Source: Ichthyophthirius multifiliis
Taxonomy: Eukaryota; Ciliophora; Oligohymenophorea; Hymenostomatida
Assembly (NCBI RefSeq): GCF_000220395.1
Contig: NW_004085981.1
Location: 1 to 31,346 of the forward strand
Reading direction: 5' to 3'
Length of the DNA stretch: 31,346 nt
Each line of letters opens with the position of its first letter. Position 1 is the stretch's first letter. A model generated the notes under the pieces. The model saw nothing but the letters and a program-made list of their open reading frames with translations, ran no database searches and had not been told where the DNA came from. Shown here piece by piece: positions 11,833 to 25,196 of the stretch. The position numbers were made by a program, and so were the translations under genes.

Positions 11833-11851
11833 CCTATATAGTCTATATAGG
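11833..11851. repeat. short inverted repeat, 8-bp arms with 3-base loop
   Basis: CCTATATA, then GTC, then TATATAGG: a perfect palindrome with G/C-capped ends in DNA almost free of G and C, about 200 bases before the start at 12048. It could be a protein-binding site, but a chance origin is not excluded. Confidence 0.4.
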
Positions 11852-12047
11852 AGTATATATTTTATTTTTTAATTTAAATGAAAAGTTCATTATCTTATAA
11901 GCTTTTTGTAATTCTTTTCTATTTTTTTTTTTTTTTTTTTTTTTTGAAGATATAAAATATATATATTTTTTAAAAATAAAATCTTTAATATTAAGTTTTT
12001 ATAAAAAATAATTTATATATAAATTATATTAATTTAATCATATATAA

Positions 12048-13017
12048 ATGGACGAAAATAATAAAGAATTTGAGGAAAAGAAGTTATCGAAGAAGAATAG
12101 TAATAGGAAATTCAAGAAAAGATGAAGATATTCATGAAGAAATCCAATAAAATTCCGAATAAGAAGAAAAGGGTTAAAATTTTATATTTAAAAAATTAAA
12201 AATCATTTAAAATAAATAAAAAATTAGATGAATTTGCAGGAATAATAAATGAATGCAATGTAAATTTATATATATAATAATTATAATATATATATATATT
12301 AGGAAAATATATAAAAACTTGAAGAAATTTTAGTTTAAAAAGAAGATTAATACTAATAATATAGTAATGAATTAAATAATATATAAGAAGAAATTTGGAG
12401 TCATTTAAAAGAAGAATATGAATAAAATTAAATAAAAACAGATATTTAAATAAAGAAGGAAATCGAAGACTTATAAAAGAAATTAAACGAAAAAGAAGAA
12501 AGAATAGAAATTTTGGAAAAGGAAATAAAAGATAAAAATGTGGAAGGAGAATTAATTAAAATGCGATCAAAATTTAAAGAAATATAACAACATAAAGAAA
12601 TTTTAATTAGAAGATAATATAAAAATTCAATGTCAGGTGAAACAGAAATTTATGCAGCTTTAAGAGTTTAAGCAGAAGAACTTAAACATTGAATTAGATT
12701 TAAAAAAAAATATAAAAGATAAATTAGAAGAGGAATTAAAAAAATCAGAAGAAGCAATCAAAGAATTAAGAAAATTTAAAAGAGTAAATCATATATAAAA
12801 TTAATATAATAATTAAATATTAATAAAATATAAAAATGATTCAATAATATATATATATATAATATAATTTATATTTATATTACAAATATATTTTATATAA
12901 ATTATAAAAAAATTATTAATTTTTATTTTTAATAATATTATTTTTATATATTTATAGGAAGGCGCTTCAAAAGAACATGAATTATAAGAATAAATTGAAA
13001 ATTATAGATAAAAATGA
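12048..13017 (+). CDS. coiled-coil protein, unrecognised
   Basis: Encodes roughly 230 aa, nearly all Glu/Lys/Gln-rich heptad sequence, for example KLEEILVQKEDQYQQ and KKLNEKEERIEILEKEIKDK, with a less charged patch SGETEIYAALRVQAEELK. Introns at 12173-12227, 12260-12302 and 12784-12957 join cleanly, and the last exon ends in TGA at 13015-13017. The frame changes twice. The change between 12080 and 12120 can be explained by a 34-nt intron (about 12083-12116) or by an error. Near 12685-12690 the frame must skip one base between AEELK and NIELDLKKN, and no intron fits there. The gene may be a pseudogene or carry assembly errors. It converges on the CDPK gene with only about 50 bases between the stops. 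I recognise no family. Confidence 0.6.
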
Positions 13018-13068
13018 GTTTTTTTTATATGTTTTAATTATTATTATATATATAATACTTTTATTTTT

Positions 13069-15050
<1,982 letters not shown>

Positions 15051-16685
15051 TATTTAAAAAATATAAAAATTAAAATATTGTTTAATTATTTAATAAAAAG
15101 TAATTTAATTAATAATAAAAATAATAAAAATAAAAAATAATTATAAAATTATAGATAATATATAATTAATAAATACTTTAAGATAAAAAAAATTATTAGA
15201 TATTGATAAAAAAGATTAAATTTAAAAATTTGCGTTATTTTAGTTTACCAAAATATTTAGTATAAAGGGGATAATTCTATATTTAAAAGAAAAAAAAGGA
15301 AAAAAAACTAGTAGAAATTAAAAATATTTTATTAAATAAATCTTAAAAATATGAAAATGGATAAAAAGTGTCTAAATTAAAAAATATTTAAGTATTCTGA
15401 TAAAAAAGAAAAAAAAAGAAAACTCTATATTTAAATTTTAAAAGTTTACATAATATAGAAAAAACATATGTATTTAAAATAAAGAATAAAAAAAATTAAA
15501 TAAAAAAAAAATATTAGACTGAATTTAAATTTATTATAACTACTCCAAAATAAAAAAAAAAAATTATATATTATTAGAATATATATAAGATATAACTATA
15601 AATATATAAAAATTGAAAATAAACAAAGATAGTATCTATTTATCTGTATACTAAATTATAGTTTAAAAAAATATATGATATTAATAATATTATCATTTAA
15701 AATATAAAAAATAATAAATTAATTTAATTTATAATAAATTAAATATTAAATAATTATTTTAATAATCTAATACTTAAAATATATTTTTGTATATAAATAT
15801 AAAATAAAATATATATATATTTATAAAGGTAATAATAAAAATAAAAAAAAATATATATATTTATATAAAAATATATATATATATATTTATAATATTTATA
15901 AAATATTATTTATATATATATTTTTTATTATTTTATATATATTTTTTTTAGTATATATATATATATTTATTTTTATTTTAATTTATATCTATTTCATTTT
16001 AATATATATAAATGTTTTTTCAATTCGTCTTAAAATTATTATATTATTTTTATATATGAAAATCCTTTATATTATTATAATTATTCTTTTGATTTAGATG
16101 ATAGATATTTATAATATATTTTATTTAATAAAATGATATATATTTTATATATTCATATATTAATTTATTTATAAATAAATTATATTTATCCTTAACGAAA
16201 TCTTGTTTTCTTATAAATATAAATAAGCCTAATAATTTTTTAAAAAAACCTATAAGCATTATTTTTTATCTCATTAATATCAGATTAAAAATCAAAAAAA
16301 TAGAAAATAAAATTTTTAAACATAATAATATTTTAAGTATTTAGATTTAACCAAAAATGTAAAAAATATTATCATATATAAATTTAATTTAATATATATT
16401 TTATATATAAATTTAAAATATTAATCATAAAATATTAAATAATGATGTTATTTTACTAGACTTATTATATGTGATATTTTTTATTTTTTAAATTAAAGAA
16501 AATAATAAGAATTTTTAATAAAAAATACATAAAAATAAATATATATATATATTTGTACATCTTTTAATTAAGATTTCGAAAAATTATTTTTTATTTAATT
16601 TTAAATATTAATTTTATTTATAATTCTTTTATTATTAATAAATAATAAAAATAAATAATATTTTCTTTCCTTTATATAATATATT
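15051..16685. other. intergenic, nothing firm
   Basis: A purine-rich stretch at about 15180-15560 is slightly less AT-biased but gives no convincing protein. The rest is TA-rich, with arrays around 15860-15970. Confidence 0.55.
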
Positions 16686-16971
16686 TCAGTATAATTATTC
16701 TCCTTATAATAATCTAGCTGCTACAATAAAAGAAAAGACTGTATTTGTAATAATAGCTACATCACTCATTAATGCACCAATAAGTCTCAAAGGATGTGAT
16801 GCACCTTTCGATGAAATATAAGATAAATAAAAGAGTCTTCCCAAAGCGTTTACAAAACACATAACAGCTGAAGTTATAGGAAAAGTTAATCCTCCAAGAA
16901 GTGTTGATACAATTGAGATTGTTAATATTTCAACAAATTAAAGATGAGTTCTATTTATATTATTTAAAAAA

Positions 16972-17011
<40 letters not shown>

Positions 17012-17369
17012 TTATATATACTTATTATATATTTAATTACCTTTAAGATTTATTGAAAATCAACCACGAATGATAATCTAATCTTTGAGAATAAAAGCCA
17101 CTTCCCATATCTGGATATCCACCAGATTTTATTTAAGTATTGTATGTATCCTTTTTATTATTTTTAATAATATATATATTTTTTTTTGTTACTTAATGAA
17201 GTTATCCAAAATTAGCTTTCATAAAATCTTTATTAAATACTTTTCTACGATAACTTCCAACAACTAATAATCCAATTAAAAAACATAATAAAGCTAATAC
17301 TAAAACAGATATTATTACTAATCCATACCATTAATTTAATATTAAGATTGATCCTACAAGTGATTTCAT
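16686..17369 (-). CDS. MAPEG-family membrane protein, microsomal GST-like
   Basis: Three exons (introns 17192-17151 and 17040-16951) give 183 aa, close to the family size. MAPEG proteins are small four-helix membrane enzymes of the ER or outer mitochondrial membrane that conjugate glutathione to lipophilic substrates or reduce lipid peroxides. The N-terminus is a hydrophobic helix (WYGLVIISVLVLALLCFLIG). It is followed by a ciliate-type loop GGYPDMGSGFYSQRLDYHSW and the MAPEG signature FNKSQRTHLQFVEILTI, matching the FN.aQR.h.N..E block that lines the glutathione site. GGLTFPI, NALGRLFYLSYI and GALMSDVAI complete helices three and four. The Asn of the usual QR-H-N-E run is Gln here (TAA codon). 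Nearest relatives by eye are MGST3-like proteins. The exact substrate cannot be told. Confidence 0.85.
16979..17007. repeat. TA microsatellite inside an intron
   Basis: TA dinucleotide run of about 29 bases that makes up much of the second intron of the MAPEG gene. Confidence 0.8.
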
Positions 17370-17551
17370 TTTTACTTTTTTTTTTTTTTTATAATTTTTT
17401 TATTTATATTATATTTATAATATAATAAATATAAAGAGGAAAAAAATAAATATATTTTTTATTTTTTTGTATATTTAAAAAATAAAACTGATATTTTTAA
17501 ATTTTTATTTTAAAAAAAATATCAATATTTATTTTATAATATAAAATATAT

Positions 17552-18353
17552 ATGATACATCAAAATAAAAGTTTACAATTCAGTAAATCACAATAAAACT
17601 TACAATCAGGATAAAAATAATTTCGTAAACAAATCCGTTCATCATAGAGTACTATTCGTCCATTAAAAATATAAAAAAAACCGGGTATATACTTTTAAAA
17701 TGAGTAAAACATAAATATTCGTTCAAAGAGTGGCTTCATATTCAGCGAAAGTAACCAAAAATTATATTCTCCCTTTGAATATTTGTTTTATGCGACTAAA
17801 GTTAATGGATGTAAAGAAAATTATTTAAATTCCTTATAATAGTTAGGGTATGGGGAGGTTAATTAATATTAAAATAAGCCTTTTGGGGAAATTATAAAAA
17901 GTTCTAATGAAATTATTAATAAATCTTACAGTTTAAAATATATGGGAATTATAAATGGAAATATAGGAATACTTTCGAATAGAAAAATAATGGAAAATAA
18001 AGAAGAAAACTAAATTTAAAAATAATAAAATTAAATTTTTTAACAAAAAAATTATTTAGTTGGAAAATATGCACTACCAAATGGTTTGAAAGGAATAAAA
18101 ATTGAAAAAAAATAGATGAATAAAAGAAGAAAAATAAAATAGAAAATTTAAATAATTTACTATATGAATAGAAATAAATAAAAATGAAATAATACTAATA
18201 TAAATAAGGAAAAAACGGAACTTAAATGAAAAAAAAATTACAAATTTTGAAGAAAATACAGAAGAAGGAGTTTGTTATGCTATAATTGCATAGTAAAATA
18301 ATTATAAAATTATATCTTATTCAAAATTAATATAAGGATTAGAAGATAATTAA

Positions 18354-18409
<56 letters not shown>

Positions 18410-18512
18410 TAATATAAATTATGTTTAAGATTAAGACTAATGTATTTAATATTAATAAAATACTGGTTTATTAAAAAGATATTATAAAATTTAATAGAAA
18501 ATGTATAAATGA
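17552..18512 (+). CDS. unrecognised protein with poly-Asn tract
   Basis: About 310 aa, ending at TGA 18510-18512. The frame is open from ATG 17552 to past 18080 and includes SKSGFIFSESNQKLYSPFEY, LFYATKVNGCKENYLNSLQQ and LVGKYALPNGLKG, which look like folded domain sequence but match no family I know. A 32-nt GT-AG intron at 18084-18115 restores the frame (NKIENLNNLLYEQKQIK). A second break lies in the nine-A run at 18229-18237, where one extra A would join to ITNFEENTEEGVCYAI. An uninterrupted AAT repeat then encodes about 19 Asn, and the protein ends LLKRYYKIQQKMYK. It starts about 180 bases from the divergent MAPEG start, so the two may share a promoter region. Confidence 0.55.
18353..18415 (+). 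repeat. AAT trinucleotide repeat in coding sequence
   Basis: About twenty AAT units with one AAC near the end, in frame as poly-asparagine in the 17552-18512 gene. Such tracts are common and length-variable in AT-rich protist genes. Confidence 0.85.
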
Positions 18513-18597
18513 ATGTAAATAAATATATTTAAAAATAATCTTTTTTTAATTAAATTAAATATAATAAAAATTACTTTTATATTTAATAAAAAAATAT

Positions 18598-18641
<44 letters not shown>

Positions 18642-19043
18642 TAAATTTTAATATCTTTGATTTTTACAATATTTAAATATTTATATTAACATAATTTAAA
18701 AAAATAAAAAAAATATAAACTTATAATTATATATCATATTTATTTCATTTATATATTTTTTTTTTATCAATCTTTAGATTTAAAAAATTTAATTTTTAAA
18801 TAAACTTTTTAAAATAATTATATATAATTTTATTTTTAAATTTTTTTTAATAATTGTATATATTAAATATAATTTTTTATATCAAATATAAATTATAATT
18901 ATTATATTATTTATAAATTCATTACTTTATTATTTATAATACAATTCATAAATAATTTAAAATTTCATTTTTATATTTATTTTATTTTTTATAAAATTAA
19001 TAAAATAATATTTATATATATAAATAAAATAAAAAATATTATA
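18513..19043. other. intergenic with TA microsatellite
   Basis: Contains a TA run at about 18600-18638 and otherwise only A/T runs. No gene was seen. Confidence 0.65.
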
Positions 19044-19397
19044 ATGAATAATCCATTCAACAAATTAAATGCTAAATAAAATAATAATATATAAATTGAT
19101 GTTCCAATGAGTACTTTTAATACTAACTCATCAAATTATGTAAATTAACTTGGAGATATTCCAAAATTAGATAATTATGTATAATATTTAAATAATAATC
19201 CTTAATAATAAAATATACCATTAATTAATTAATAAGAATAAATAGTTTAATAAAAAGAAAATAAATTTTAAGAAACTATACAGAAATTGTAAAAGTATAT
19301 TAATTTTGAAAAAAATAGTACTGTTTGTAAAATGCTTACTTATATAAATATAGTTTTATTAGTTATTATTATTTTAATTATATGTATTTCTATATGA
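19044..19397 (+). CDS. small tail-anchored membrane protein
   Basis: A single exon of 117 aa, TGA at 19395-19397. The first 90 residues are hydrophilic and Asn/Gln-rich. They begin MNNPFNKL, with an Asn-Pro-Phe triplet (the type of motif EH domains bind), and include a short amphipathic stretch QETIQKLQKYINFEK. The last 20 residues or so (YINIVLLVIIILIICISI) form one membrane helix that reaches the stop, so the protein should be inserted post-translationally with its N-terminus in the cytosol. Size and layout recall short SNAREs, but I cannot find a clear SNARE heptad core with the central Gln or Arg. No family assigned. Confidence 0.65.
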
Positions 19398-19654
19398 AAA
19401 TAAATATAAAAAATTAAATTTCATTTATTTGTTTATTGTTTATTTTTTAAATAATTATACCATTATTAAACTAAGATAAGTGTTTATGAAAAAAAAAAAA
19501 ATGTCAAAATTTTTTTAAATATAAATATAAAATATAAAATATATAATTATATATATATATATATATATATATTATCTTTTATTATATATATATTTTTTTT
19601 TATAATAATATTAATAATTATTTTTTATATAAAATATCTAAAATAAATAAATAT

Positions 19655-20488
19655 ATGTTTTTTAAAAAGTTTATTTTTAATTTTTGTTAAATAAATAATT
19701 AAATTATCTAAAATCGAATAGAAAATCTCCAGCAAACATTTTCTGAAAAAAATTTACTTGAAATTTTATTCTTGATAGATAAACCAATATTAAATTAAAA
19801 TTAAAAAAGCATAAAAACTATTCAAATATCGTAAATAATAAAATAAAATTTACCCAAAATAACTGATACATATTTATTAAACTAAATTTCACGTAAATAT
19901 ATTTAAAACAAATGGGAATATACTCCAGAATTTGAAAAAATAATAATAGATTAAAATATAAAAAGGTTTTAAAACAATTATCTAGAACTTGATGAAGGTC
20001 ATAACCTCTATTATTTTACAAGGATACTTCTTGAAAATAATATTTGGAATTCTTAAATAAAATATGAGCTTTTAGATGCTTATAAAATTTAATTTTTAAG
20101 AATAAATATAAGATTCGCAATAAATAGTTTAATAGTTTTTGTTAAATTTTCTTAAAATGAATTTTATTAAATATGTATTAATATTATTAAAGATTTGTAT
20201 ATATTTATTGGAATTAAAGAACTTTGTATTCTTTGTTAAAATTTTAAATAAATAAATGGCTTTGAATAAGAAATTTAATTTATATTATAAAAAGCTTAGG
20301 AAGAAATTCCTTTAAAAGTGACTAATACATATTCTACAACTAAAAAATATTAAATTTAACTTGTTATTTAATATATGAAAGAAAAACAAATTCTTCAATA
20401 AAATTTTTAATAACATTTAGAATTTATAATGAAAAAATTAGAAAATTAATCAAATAATTAATAAGATTTAGAATATTTAGAAGAATGA
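19655..20488 (+). CDS. unrecognised intronless 277-aa protein
   Basis: One open frame from ATG 19655 to TGA 20486-20488 without introns or breaks. Composition is Ile/Leu/Gln/Asn/Lys-rich with regular helical spacing, for example FEKIIIDQNIKRFQNNYLEL, YYFTRILLENNIWN and IKYELLDAYKIQFLRINIRF. This suggests an all-helical, perhaps repeat-built protein. The N-terminus MFFKKFIFNF is hydrophobic and basic and could be an organelle leader. Codon quality supports a real gene: there are over thirty in-frame TAA/TAG codons and a TGA only at the end. I recognise no domain. Confidence 0.6.
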
Positions 20489-20917
20489 TTTTTATTTTTT
20501 TTAAAAAAAGAAAATTACTTAATGCATAATAATTACATAATATTTATTCTAGTTATATAAAAAAAAATTATATTATTTTAAAAACATATATTTAATTATA
20601 TATAGTAATCTAAAGAACTCAAATTGACAAAATTATTTATATATAAAAATATATAAAAATATATAAAAATATAAATATATATTTAAATATTTATATATGA
20701 TTTTAATTATATTTGATAATTTTTTAAAATTTATTAATTTTATTAATAATTATTTTTCAAATATTTAAAATAATATTTGTGATAATATTAATTAAATAAA
20801 TAGTTTCTGTTTTTAAAGTTATGAATTTATATAATTATAAATATATATAGAGTAAAATAATATTTTTTAGATATAATAATAAAAAAAAGAAATATACACT
20901 ATATATTTATTTTTTAA
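20489..20917. other. intergenic, convergent spacer
   Basis: Lies between the stops of two convergent genes. It includes an imperfect repeat of ATATAAAA units near 20640-20675 and nothing else recognisable. Confidence 0.6.
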
Positions 20918-22681
20918 TCATTTTTTTTGATTACTAAAAGAATCTAAATATACCTTTGCTAATTTTGCTTTTCTTTTAACTTTTTTAACCATTAATTTTC
21001 TTTTTTTAAATTAAACATATTTTTCAGAGTATTTTTTTCCATCTGCGTCTTAAACTCGTTCACCTTCCCTTATTAAAATTCTAATCGGTACTCCTTCTAA
21101 TTAAAACTCTTCTGCTAATTTATTTCTCATAAACCTTAAATAATTATTTTTTATAAGCATTTTATTATTTACAAAAAGAACAAATGTAGGAGGTCTTGAT
21201 TTAACCTATGCAAAAAAGCGTATTTTTAAACTTTCTCCTTTTCCATCTGTTGGTAAATTTTATACTTTTTTAAATTTACCTAACCAATCATTTAACATTC
21301 CTGTAGAAATTCTCAAATTCCATCTTTCGAAAATCTGAAAAGACGTCTAAAAAATTTTTTCAGCACAATCATCTTCCTTTTCTGCTGAAAAACACATTAA
21401 ATTAACACCTTTTACTTGACCCAAATTTTTCTCTAATTACTTTTACATAAACCTTACTGCTTTTTTCTTATATTCTTCAGGCACTAAATCCCATTTATTT
21501 ACACATAAAATCACTGCTTTTCCCTGATCACATACATATTAAACTAAAGAAAGATCCTGTACTTAAAAAGCCCTTAAAGAATCAATCATGCAGACTACTA
21601 TATGGGAGTTTTTTATTGATTTTATAGTCTATTTTTGACATTTTTTTTCTACGTCGGAAACTTTACTTATTTTTTAGTCAATTCCTGCTGTGTCGATCAA
21701 TGTTAGCTTTTTCTCTCTATATATATATTCGACTTTTATAGAGTCACGGGTAGTTCCGGATTAGTCATGGGTTATTACACGTTCTTCACCGATTATTTTA
21801 TTAATTAGAGTTGATTTACCTGCATTAGTTCTTCCTATAAAACAAATATTAATATTTTTTGATGAACTTTCCTCATCTAAATCACTTTCGTCTTCGATTT
21901 TGGAATTAATTTAATCAAATTCTTTTTCCCATTCTTCAAGTGAAATTCCTAACTAATTATTTTAGTTTAAATTTTGAATTTCTTATTTTTCTTGATTTTT
22001 AATATCATTTAATTTCTACTTTCTTTTTTCTTTTTTTTCTATGTATTTTTTTTTATATTCATCACTTATTTTATTATCGATTTCCCTTAAAAAATCCGGT
22101 ATATAATTTCCATTTAAAGCCGAAATATAAATTGGTTCTCCTAAACCTAATTTATAAACTTCATTTAAAAAATTAGTTTTTTCAAGTAAATTTTCATCAT
22201 CGAATTTGTTTGCTACAAAAAGTAAATCCTTTATATCAATTTCTTCTTTTTTCTTCATATTTTTTTTTAACCAAAATCCGATTTCTTCATCTAATTTACT
22301 TATTCCGTTCCTTACATCTACCATAAAAACAGCTAAATCACTTAATAATAAAGCTTATAATGTCTAATTCATCATTTTTTCTCTTAGTTCTCCTGTAAAT
22401 TTATCTTTAGGGATGTCTTCTAAACCTGCAGTGTCTACTACACGTATTGGATAGCCTAAAATGTGCGTTATTTGCTCTTTTCTATCACGAGTTAGTCCTT
22501 ATGTTTTATCAACTATTGCTTTTGTGTCATCTGTTTGTAAACGGTTGAATAATTGGCTTTTTCCGACATTTGGGGTACCTATTAAAGAGATTGTATATAT
22601 GTCGTCTTTCTTTTTTATTGTCGAAAATGTATATTTTTAATGGAATTTGTATTATATTGCTTTTTGAAAAAATTTATACAT
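20918..22681 (-). CDS. Der/EngA double-GTPase, ribosome assembly, likely mitochondrial
   Basis: A single exon of 587 aa. Der (EngA) is the only GTPase family with two tandem G domains; in bacteria it acts in late assembly of the large ribosomal subunit. Domain 1 has GTPNVGKS (35-42), GLTRDR, DTAGL, NKFD (158-161) and ISALN. Domain 2 has GRTNAGKST (283-291), [20 protein letters not shown] and FSAEK, so every G1-G5 motif is intact in both. The C-terminal KH-like domain is recognisable from [20 protein letters not shown] and [11 protein letters not shown], and the protein ends in a basic tail. An acidic linker of about 60 residues, longer than in bacteria, joins the G domains. The start [20 protein letters not shown] is basic, hydroxylated and free of acids, a good mitochondrial presequence, and lies before the first domain. 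The natural reading is a mitochondrial mitoribosome factor of bacterial ancestry. Confidence 0.95.
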
Positions 22682-23676
22682 ATTTTTTCTGATTCTTTTT
22701 ATTTTAAGATATTTAATTTAAATGTAATTAATATATTTTTAGTTTTTATTTTAATACATATTTTTTTATTGTTTTTTAGTAGAATATATGTATATAGTAA
22801 TTTTTTATTTTTTTGTTAAATATTTATCATTTTTTTGTTAAATATATTATAAAATTTAAAATTTTTTAAATAAAATAATTTTATTTTAGTAAATGATAAT
22901 AAATTATTATTTTCATACTAAAAAAGTGTATATATTAAATTTTCAAGGAAATTATTTGAAATTTAGTTTATTGAATCAGTAAGACGAATTGGAAAAGAGT
23001 TTTTTAAACACAAACTTTTTCAATTTATTGAGTTTTTATGATTATATTGATTTCTTGTTTTTTTTTTTATCATATTAAGTATAATTAAAAATTTTTTTTC
23101 ACTATATATAATCTTCTCTTTAAAATTAAATCATTTAATGTAGCAATAATATTCTGGTTATAAAATATAGTTATTCTTTATATTAACCATCAAAATCTTT
23201 CCTAAATATTATAAATAATACTTTTTAATTTTAAATTAATATTTTTTCATAAAGCCGAATTCGGAATTTCGTACAAAAAAAAAGGAAGAACAATAAATCA
23301 GCTATTACTATATAAAATTTAGTTAGGATGATAATAATAGTTAAATTAACTACTTTAGAAATAGTATTTTTAGTTTAGTTTAAATAAGAAATCATATATA
23401 GTGTTAATAAGTTTAATATTATTTCACATAATTTATTAAATTTAAGATAATATATTGATCTATAATTTTTTATAAATGAATTGTGAATACTATTTCCTTT
23501 ACCTATAATAATTATATTTACAAAAAAATGTTTTTTTTTTCTTTTTTTCTTTTTTCTTGTTTTTATAATTATAAATAATCTTCTTCCTCATAAAATAAAA
23601 ATAAAACTTTTAATTTTTTATACGAAGAAAAAAAAATATATCTATAAAAAATAAATAAAACAAAAAAAATGTATTT
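22682..23676. other. intergenic, nothing firm
   Basis: The part at 22950-23470 is slightly less AT-biased and contains some G-bearing segments (for example around 22978-23003 and 23250-23295), but no open frame or RNA fold could be supported on either strand. Confidence 0.5.
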
Positions 23677-24786
23677 TCAATTATCTAAAATACTAATTAA
23701 TACTTCCGCCAATAAATCTGGTCTTTCCAATTATGGATGATGTCCGGCTCCATCTAAAAAATGCATTTTAAAGACTTATTAATTATCTCTACATAATCTA
23801 TAAGCTCCATCTCTATTCATCCAATCTTCCTTTCCATAAATGAATTAAATATTTTTTAAATTTTAATTATTTTTTAACATTTTTTCACAAGAAATATATG
23901 CAATAACTCTTGGAAAAAAGAAAATTTTAAAAACGAATTTTTAAGAAATCGAAAAAGGCATTAAAAAAATGCAATTATAAAGTTCTTCAAATAATTTAAG
24001 TTTTAAAAAATCTACTTTTTTTTATAAAAAAAGCCTTTTTTATAAAAAAAAACTAAGCATTTTTTTCCCAATAAAATAGCTTTTTTTATAAAAAAACTCA
24101 TAAGAAAGTTCGAATTTCCATATAAAAAATCTAAACCAAAATATAATTTTGTTGAAAAAACAGGATTTTTTATATTTTTATTTTGAAAATTCCAAGTTTT
24201 CCTATTTTGAAATTTCCGAAAAACCCGCAGGACTTATCAATATTAATTTTTATATTTTTAAAGGATTTTTAGAGGCAAAGGCACATGCTAAATATCCCCC
24301 AAATGAATGGCCACACAAATTTATTTTTTTTTTGTCTAAATTAGTATTTTTAAACCACTCTTCTAATACTTTTATATAAAAATCTATTATTTCTTAAGGG
24401 CTATAATGTTTTTCAGGCATTTATGGGCGGGAAGATAAACCTAAACCTATTATATCCAATGAATATATGATGTATTTTTCCTTTAAATATTAAAATAATT
24501 TAACAAATAATGCACTACAACCACCATATCCGTGTAATAATACTAAAATTGACCGTATTATATTGTCTTTTTTTTATATTTTTATAGTATGTAACCAATC
24601 TTTTTAATAAAGATTTATATTTATTGGAATATCTTTAATTTTTACATAGTCTGTCAATTCTATTATATAAATATATATGTATATATATTTAATATATATA
24701 TAAATATTTGTATTTATATATATTAATTTACAATATTATTAAAATATTTCTTTTTCATATTTTTTAGCATTTTAATATATTTACAT
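23677..24786 (-). CDS. alpha/beta hydrolase of the ABHD4/ABHD5 type
   Basis: Two exons (intron 24731-24660, phase 1) give 345 aa, the usual size of ABHD4/5. The first exon reads MQIYQNAKKYEKEIFQQY. The family order is clear: LVLLHGYGG (oxyanion loop, HGYGG at 61-65), YIIYSLDIIGLGLSSRP, and CGHSFGGYLACAFASKNP with nucleophile Ser137. These are followed by LISPAGFSE, a cap region rich in Phe/Lys with several near-identical YKK segments, IYGKEDWM with the probable acid Asp297, and FLDGAGHHPQLERP with the catalytic His325. The complete triad distinguishes it from ABHD5, which lacks the serine, and resembles ABHD4 or yeast ICT1, lysophospholipid acyl-hydrolases or acyltransferases acting on membranes and lipid droplets. 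The usual HxxxxD acyltransferase motif ends in Glu here (HHPQLE). No transmembrane segment is obvious. The substrate is inferred only. Confidence 0.88.
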
Positions 24787-25196
24787 TTTTATTTTTTGAT
24801 TATTATTAAAAATATAAAATTAAAAAAAAATATATATTACATTATATATAAATTTTTATTACATTTATTTATTATTTTGAAAATAGAATTCTTTAGAAAA
24901 TTATAAAAATTTATTATAATTTATTTATTGTAAAGTATATATATTTTTCTTCAATCTTTTAAAAATATTTAAAATTATTTATAAAAAAAATGTTTTTGTA
25001 TATTATTATAATTATATATATATTTATTTCAATTTATAATTTTATATTATTATTTATTTTTATTAATCATTTAATAAAACATTTTTTATTTTAAAAATTA
25101 TTTTAATAATCATTTTATATTATTATATTTGAAATTTTTTTAATATTTTTATGTTAAAAAAATTATGCATTTAATAAATATTTTATAATAATTAAA
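24787..25196. other. intergenic, AT-only
   Basis: A/T homopolymers and short TA runs separating the hydrolase start from the end of the TPR gene. Nothing recognised. Confidence 0.65.

Larger units (their letters stand above)
10372..12047. other. long AT-rich intergenic region
   Basis: Lies between divergent genes, so it should hold two promoters. It contains TA arrays and a small inverted repeat (listed separately). No coding frame or RNA gene was seen. Confidence 0.6.

Noticed and set aside
17640-17705. Suspected 20-nt intron in the Asn-repeat gene
   Set aside because: Careful reading across the line boundary shows the frame is open without it.
22950-23470. Slightly G/C-enriched segment that might hold an RNA gene
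   Set aside because: No cloverleaf, no paired C and D boxes and no conserved snRNA motif could be found by eye.
24001-24060. Suspected frameshift in the hydrolase cap region
   Set aside because: Recounting the T and A runs showed one continuous frame from the intron to the stop.
24149-24379. Plus-strand frame opposite the hydrolase
   Set aside because: It lies antisense to the conserved GHSFGG region of the alpha/beta hydrolase and has no features of its own.
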